Positions 50,960 to 54,608 of a stretch of DNA of 54,608 nt are shown here, one piece after another. This DNA comes from Prevotella sp. GTDB lineage: Bacteria; Bacteroidota; Bacteroidia; Bacteroidales; Bacteroidaceae. The notes under the pieces are model-generated. The model saw only the letters and a list, made by a program, of their open reading frames with translations. It was not told where the DNA came from and made no database searches. The translations under genes and the position numbers were made by a program. The first letter of the stretch is position 1; every line of letters begins with the position of its first letter. The stretch lies in assembly GCA_024688365.1 (NCBI GenBank), contig JAILEG010000040.1, positions 1 to 54,608 of the forward strand, given 5' to 3'.

Positions 50960-51016
50960 AAGATAAAAATGACAACTGACAATCCTTATTTGTGAGGAAA
51001 TAAGAAAAGAAGCTGC

Positions 51017-52120
51017 TCACTCATTCATAACTCCACAATGCGGGCAACGCCCCTTACGGTGCAGCCTCATTCCACAGTTCCCGCAATAATATGCCTCGCT
51101 GCTATGCCGCACGTAGACACGGAAAGCATAATAAATATAGACCAACAGGAGCAGATATCCAATATAATATAAGGTAAGAACGGAAAAGACAATATAGTTG
51201 ACTGCACAGACGGCAGCCAATCCACAGAGATAAAGCAGCGCATCGCCTGACCGCAGCAGCCGCCTGACATCATCAACCGCTGCTATGGCGATGATGAGCA
51301 TCGCCCACACCAGCACCAGGAAGATGTTCAGCAGCAGGGGCTGGGAGAACGGATTGAGCGAGGGATGAAAATAGAACTCACGCCATGTCTCGGGCGCAAA
51401 GAGCTGGATACTGGCATAGAATGTGGCTGATGTGGCGACTATCACTGCCAGCAGCGTTGGATAGAACGAGCTAATGTCATTGAAGTGGACGATACGGGCA
51501 TTCCGTTTCAGGATCTTACGTGCCAGATAGCCCATTGCTATAAGGGAGATGATGATGAGGAAGATAAGAAGATGGATGTTGGAGAACACTGAAATGAACT
51601 GGGAGATGGGATCATCCGGGTCTACCTGCCTCAGCAAGTGCCCCTCATGAATCCAGCCAAAGGCATAGTCCTCCGTGGCCAACTGCACCCATACGGAGTC
51701 CTGACTGTCATTCGGCAGAATACGCACGTCAGCAACCACCATCCCCTTCCCTTTCTTCACGGCAAAAGAATCGGTCTCCATGCCGTTGACAGCCTCCTCT
51801 GGCTGCTGGCGGAGGAGCATCAGAGAGTCGGAGGTGACAACGAAGTTGAAACCCTGTGAGTAATGATGCCTGATGCGGAACGAAAGCGAGTCGATGCGGC
51901 TTGACGATCCCTGCCAGCTGGCTGTGGTGCCGCTGTGCAGTCTCAGCAGCGAATCGCCATTCGGCTGTAGCCTGCGGGAAATCTGCGCCTCCTGTATGCT
52001 GTCCGGCAGACGGAAGGAGGACGGGGTCTTCTTGTGGTAACAGCCTGTCAAGAGCAATGTGAACATAAACAGCAGAAGTAGACCTCCCTTCCCCAGCAGG
52101 GAACGGGGAGCCGACTTCAC
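51017..52120 (-). other. Lipoprotein half of the U32 fusion, possible separate gene from GTG 52120
   Basis: A GTG at 52120, in frame, would give 367 residues starting (M)KSAPRSLLGKGGLLLLFMF with lipobox LLTGC near residue 26. This is an ideal type II signal peptide, with basic n-region and hydrophobic core. The in-frame ATG at 52066 leaves only 8 residues before the Cys. So independent translation from GTG is plausible. Confidence 0.5.
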
Positions 52121-54319
52121 TGAGGATTGCCGGGAAGGTTCTTCTGACCCGTCCCCTCCCCCATCTCGCAACGTTTTCTTTCCTTCCACGGAGGATGTCC
52201 TGAGGGCGGCCGTCACATTCATCTGGCAGTCCCTGCAGTCGAACTCCAACCTGAACCGACGCTTGTCAGCCAGCTCCAGATAAAGCGGCTCATGCCATGT
52301 GGGTTGCTTTCCACCACGCTTCACACAGTAGCCAAGGGAGTAACGGATGCAGTGGCGGCACTGCATGAGCACGACCTCATCCTCCGTACCCTCCTCCACA
52401 AGGGGACACGAGTGGGTACCAGCAGGATATTGACTCTCAAAAGCCTCATCAGGATGGCTCAAGCCCTGCCGCTCATAGAAGGCACGTGCCGCGCGGTTGG
52501 AGATGTTGTAAAGGTAAGGATAATGCTGATACTGTGACGGATTGGCTACGGACAGCCTGACCTTGGCAGCTGACAGCCGACAGTTCTCCTCTGACGATTC
52601 CGTCTTACCGGCTGAGTCATTTAAGCTGTTCCTGTGAACTGTCACGCGCCTCAACTCAGCCACCTTACGGTCAAGAGCCTCCACCCCCATCCTGCGGAGT
52701 TCGGCAAGCACACTGCTGGGGATGAAGTAATCACTCAGCCCATTGTCCAGCTTGGCTATAAAGCAGAAGTACGAGGTATTACCCAGCTTCTTAAGCTGCC
52801 GGAAGATGTTGTCAGCCTGGTTCTTCTGAGCCTTCTGGTGTTCAAATGCAATCTCCACACGTGCCTTGGCAATCAGCCCGCCTAACGCTCCCGTCAGATA
52901 GCCATCATCACATCCCATCAACTCGCCATCGCCTATCAACATCGTCAGATAGAAGCCGTCATGGGTGAGTCCAAGGCACATCCCTATGGGAATCCTGCGC
53001 TCAGCTGTCTTGCCATTCAGCTCCTTCTCAAAAGCCTGGTCTTGGTTACGGTACAATGCCATGCCTGGCTTCAGTCCCTTTGGCATCTTGAACGGATAGA
53101 GGCGGTTGCCCACGGCACGGTTGACACGGAACCCCTGCAGCCTCTGCGCCCCGCCCCCCTGGGAGAAGCAGGAGGAGTCTTCCAGCAGGAAGCACAGCCC
53201 GTCACCATTGGCAAACGCTGCCGTACCCGCCACATTGAAACTGTCACGGCGAACCTCCTTCACCGTGCCCACATACTCTCCCAAGGCTTTCGGTGTATCG
53301 GGAGAGAAGATGCCAGGCTGGCGGCCCTTGAGGAAGTAATTGGTATAGCCACGGTTGAAGGTCTTGTTCAGGTCAGGCGTGAACGAATAAGTGACCTGTC
53401 CCAAGGAAGCACGGCGGAACTCCAAGGGATATTTCCTGATAATCTCATCAATCCGCTGGCTGTAGGCCGAGACCACATTCTTGACGTAGTTGATGTCCTT
53501 CAGCCGACCCTCTATCTTGAAGGCACAGGCACCCGAGCGCATGAGCGTCTCCAGGTTATCCAGCTGGCTCATGTCCTTCAGAGAGAGAAGATGCTTCTGA
53601 CGTGCAATGGTCTTGCCATCCGAATCCTTCAGGTCAAATGCCATACGGCAGAACTGGGCACAGGCCCCACGATTGGCTGAACGGCCAAAACAATACTGCG
53701 AGGCATAGCAGATGCCGCTGTAGCTGACGCAGAGCGCACCGTGGACGAATGTCTCCAGCTCCAGTCCCGGCAAGCGGTCATGAATAGCCCGTATCTCATC
53801 GGCCGACAGCTCACGGGCAAGCACCACACGGTCGAATCCCTGCTGCTGGAGCCACCTGGCCTTCTCTGCCGTCCGGGTATCACACTGCGTGCTGGCATGG
53901 AGAGCCACAGTGTCGGGCACAATCTTCCTCACCTCACTGAGCAAGCCCATGTCCTGCAACAGGAAGGCATCAACCCCCGCAGCCACGAGTTGCCTGACCA
54001 GCTCCAGCGTGTCGTCCAGTTCCTCGTCATAGATGATCGTATTGATGGTCACATGCACCGTAGCTCCAAAACGATGGGCATAACTGCACAGCTCACGGAT
54101 GTCATCAACACTATTGCCTGCCGACTGACGGGCTCCGAAGCGTGAGGCTCCTATGTAGACGGCATCGGCACCATGATCAATGGCAGCCATCCCACATTCC
54201 AGGTTCTTGGCTGGCGCAAGGAGTTCGATGGTGGTGGGTGACGGGTGGTGGGTGTTGGGTAATGGGGATTGGGGATTGGGTGATGGGTGATGGGTGATGG
54301 GTGATGATGGAATGCTCAT
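51017..54319 (-). CDS. U32 peptidase fused in frame to SH3/zinc-ribbon membrane lipoprotein
   Basis: One 1100-residue frame from ATG 54319 (or 54370, 1117 residues). After about 30 repeat-derived residues rich in Pro, Ser and His, the U32 core begins at TIELLAPAKNLECGMAAIDH and continues with HGADAVYIGA, FVHGALCVSYSGICYASQY and CFGRSANRGACAQFCR. Its usual end is near FDCRDCQMNVTA. A linker of about 30 residues (RTSSVEGKKTLRDGGGDGSE...) then leads to a typical lipoprotein signal (SLLGKGGLLLLFMFTLLLTG-C), an SH3-like domain, four or five helices and a zinc ribbon YYCGNCGMRLHRKGRCPHCG. U32 proteins of this clade act on rRNA or collagen-like substrates; the second half is unknown. Normally these are two genes. 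The linker DNA is GC-rich and palindromic. Confidence 0.8.
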   Translation of the reverse strand: MSIPSSPITHHPSPNPQSPLPNTHHPSPTTIELLAPAKNLECGMAAIDHGADAVYIGASRFGARQSAGNSVDDIRELCSYAHRFGATVHVTINTIIYDEELDDTLELVRQLVAAGVDAFLLQDMGLLSEVRKIVPDTVALHASTQCDTRTAEKARWLQQQGFDRVVLARELSADEIRAIHDRLPGLELETFVHGALCVSYSGICYASQYCFGRSANRGACAQFCRMAFDLKDSDGKTIARQKHLLSLKDMSQLDNLETLMRSGACAFKIEGRLKDINYVKNVVSAYSQRIDEIIRKYPLEFRRASLGQVTYSFTPDLNKTFNRGYTNYFLKGRQPGIFSPDTPKALGEYVGTVKEVRRDSFNVAGTAAFANGDGLCFLLEDSSCFSQGGGAQRLQGFRVNRAVGNRLYPFKMPKGLKPGMALYRNQDQAFEKELNGKTAERRIPIGMCLGLTHDGFYLTMLIGDGELMGCDDGYLTGALGGLIAKARVEIAFEHQKAQKNQADNIFRQLKKLGNTSYFCFIAKLDNGLSDYFIPSSVLAELRRMGVEALDRKVAELRRVTVHRNSLNDSAGKTESSEENCRLSAAKVRLSVANPSQYQHYPYLYNISNRAARAFYERQGLSHPDEAFESQYPAGTHSCPLVEEGTEDEVVLMQCRHCIRYSLGYCVKRGGKQPTWHEPLYLELADKRRFRLEFDCRDCQMNVTAALRTSSVEGKKTLRDGGGDGSEEPSRQSSVKSAPRSLLGKGGLLLLFMFTLLLTGCYHKKTPSSFRLPDSIQEAQISRRLQPNGDSLLRLHSGTTASWQGSSSRIDSLSFRIRHHYSQGFNFVVTSDSLMLLRQQPEEAVNGMETDSFAVKKGKGMVVADVRILPNDSQDSVWVQLATEDYAFGWIHEGHLLRQVDPDDPISQFISVFSNIHLLIFLIIISLIAMGYLARKILKRNARIVHFNDISSFYPTLLAVIVATSATFYASIQLFAPETWREFYFHPSLNPFSQPLLLNIFLVLVWAMLIIAIAAVDDVRRLLRSGDALLYLCGLAAVCAVNYIVFSVLTLYYIGYLLLLVYIYYAFRVYVRHSSEAYYCGNCGMRLHRKGRCPHCGVMNE
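52084..52110. repeat. GC-rich palindrome encoding part of the fusion linker
   Basis: CTCCCTTCCC (52084-52093) and GGGAACGGGGAG (52099-52110) form an imperfect hairpin of the same flavour as the palindromes at 11830-11926 and 41489-41544. It lies exactly where a U32 stop and a lipoprotein start would be expected. Confidence 0.5.
54236..54301 (+). repeat. Ten-tract G-quadruplex motif, 7-nt periodicity
   Basis: Ten runs of three or four G (first at 54236, last at 54299-54301) are separated by loops of 3 or 4 nt (TGAC, TGGT, TGTT, TAAT, ATT, ATT, TGAT x3) at 7-nt spacing. It lies on the + strand, the template strand for the U32 gene, and encodes the Pro/His/Ser-rich N-terminus. Confidence 0.75.
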
Positions 54320-54467
54320 TTGGGTGTTGGGGATTGGATGTTGAATGTTGGGTGATGATGGGATGTTCATTTGGGTGATGATGGGATGTTCATTTGGGTG
54401 ATGATGGGATGCTCATTTGGGTGATGATGGGATGCTCATTTGGGTGATGATGGGATGGTGGGGTTGG
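54303..54467. repeat. 23-bp tandem repeats containing start codons
   Basis: Units of GATGATGGGATGTTCATTTG-GGT occupy 54354-54376, 54377-54399, 54400-54422 and 54423-54445, with a variant unit at 54303-54325 and a partial one from 54446. Each full unit contains CAT, an ATG on the minus strand. ATGs at 54370 and 54319 are in frame with the U32 gene. The unit length is not a multiple of three. Confidence 0.85.
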
Positions 54468-54608
54468 GATGTTGGGGGTGGCTGGATGTTGGGTGATGAT
54501 ATGTTTATTTGGGTGACTGTTGAACTTGGATATTCAGTATCTTTCAATAAAGCTACAGTTGCATGCGGCAACAAGAGCCATTCATCAACACCCAACATTC
54601 AACACACA
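54468..54608. other. Window-end intergenic sequence
   Basis: More GTTGGG-rich sequence, then at 54584-54605 the motif CATCAACACCCAACATTCAA-CAC, shared with the repeat at 48378-48397. No promoter match for the U32 gene was found before the window ends. Confidence 0.5.

Noticed and set aside
54303..54445. CRISPR-like array of 23-bp repeats
   Set aside because: Units are directly adjacent with no unique spacers and no cas genes are present, so this is a simple tandem repeat.

Overview
The window reads as a chromosomal segment of a Bacteroidales bacterium, most likely a Prevotellaceae member (Prevotella sensu lato) of roughly 50% G+C. Signs of this are the many TAnnTTTG promoter boxes, the near absence of Shine-Dalgarno sequences, an RprX/RprY-type two-component pair, a second EF-G paralogue, a FecCD/SBP importer, a SusC-like outer-membrane receptor, and an nrfHA-ccsBA nitrite reductase cluster. 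No rRNA, tRNA, CRISPR array, transposase, integrase or phage gene was seen. This is mostly housekeeping and metabolic chromosome, with an unusual load of short intergenic repeats.

Layout. 1-9.4 kb: partial BASS-type transporter (-), repeat-rich gap, Tyr/Asn-rich lipoprotein (-), glutathione peroxidase (+), Na+/solute symporter (-), TrpB2-type tryptophan synthase beta (+), type II pantothenate kinase (-), then HU, a 29-residue Lys/Arg-rich protein and RNase E/G (+). 9.5-20.9 kb: a GH13 amylase fused in frame to an AlaX-like tRNA-editing domain (-), fabD (-), a secreted unknown (-), a GH109-like oxidoreductase-fold glycosidase (+), a P-loop/CYTH fusion (-), rpsF-rpsR-rplI (-), a 53-residue membrane protein (+) and rprXY (-). 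21-30.6 kb: EF-G2-like factor (-), HemW (+), a small membrane protein preceded by 10-bp tandem repeats (+), uracil permease (-), lactate permease (+), and an ABC importer permease plus binding protein (-). 30.7-37.6 kb: DASS anion symporter (+), acn-gltA (-), patatin phospholipase (+). 37.7-42.3 kb: nrfH-nrfA-resB/ccsB-ccsA (-). 42.7-45.5 kb: a DUF2975/XRE/secreted-protein operon (-) with a clear inverted-repeat operator, and YhcH-like (+). 45.6-54.4 kb: TPR protein, MBL-fold lipoprotein, TonB-dependent receptor and a very long U32 peptidase/lipoprotein fusion (all -).

Metabolic reading. DASS and lactate permeases, citrate synthase with aconitase, and NrfHA with its haem-attachment proteins suggest an anaerobe that uses organic acids and reduces nitrite to ammonium. 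Pantothenate kinase, FabD and HemW supply CoA, fatty-acid and haem-related functions. The window gives no direct evidence of virulence or mobile cargo.

The most interesting material is structural. (i) Two in-frame fusions join proteins that are normally separate; one is joined through a GC-rich linker resembling intergenic repeat. (ii) The U32 gene starts inside 23-bp tandem repeats next to a ten-tract G-quadruplex motif, with unit lengths (23, 7) that would shift frame on slippage. (iii) A 69-nt palindromic repeat family occurs in three gaps. (iv) An inverted array of GGGCACC-type units flanks an AT-rich core. (v) A symmetric operator brackets the promoter of the XRE operon. All starts, functions and promoters are read by eye without database searches.
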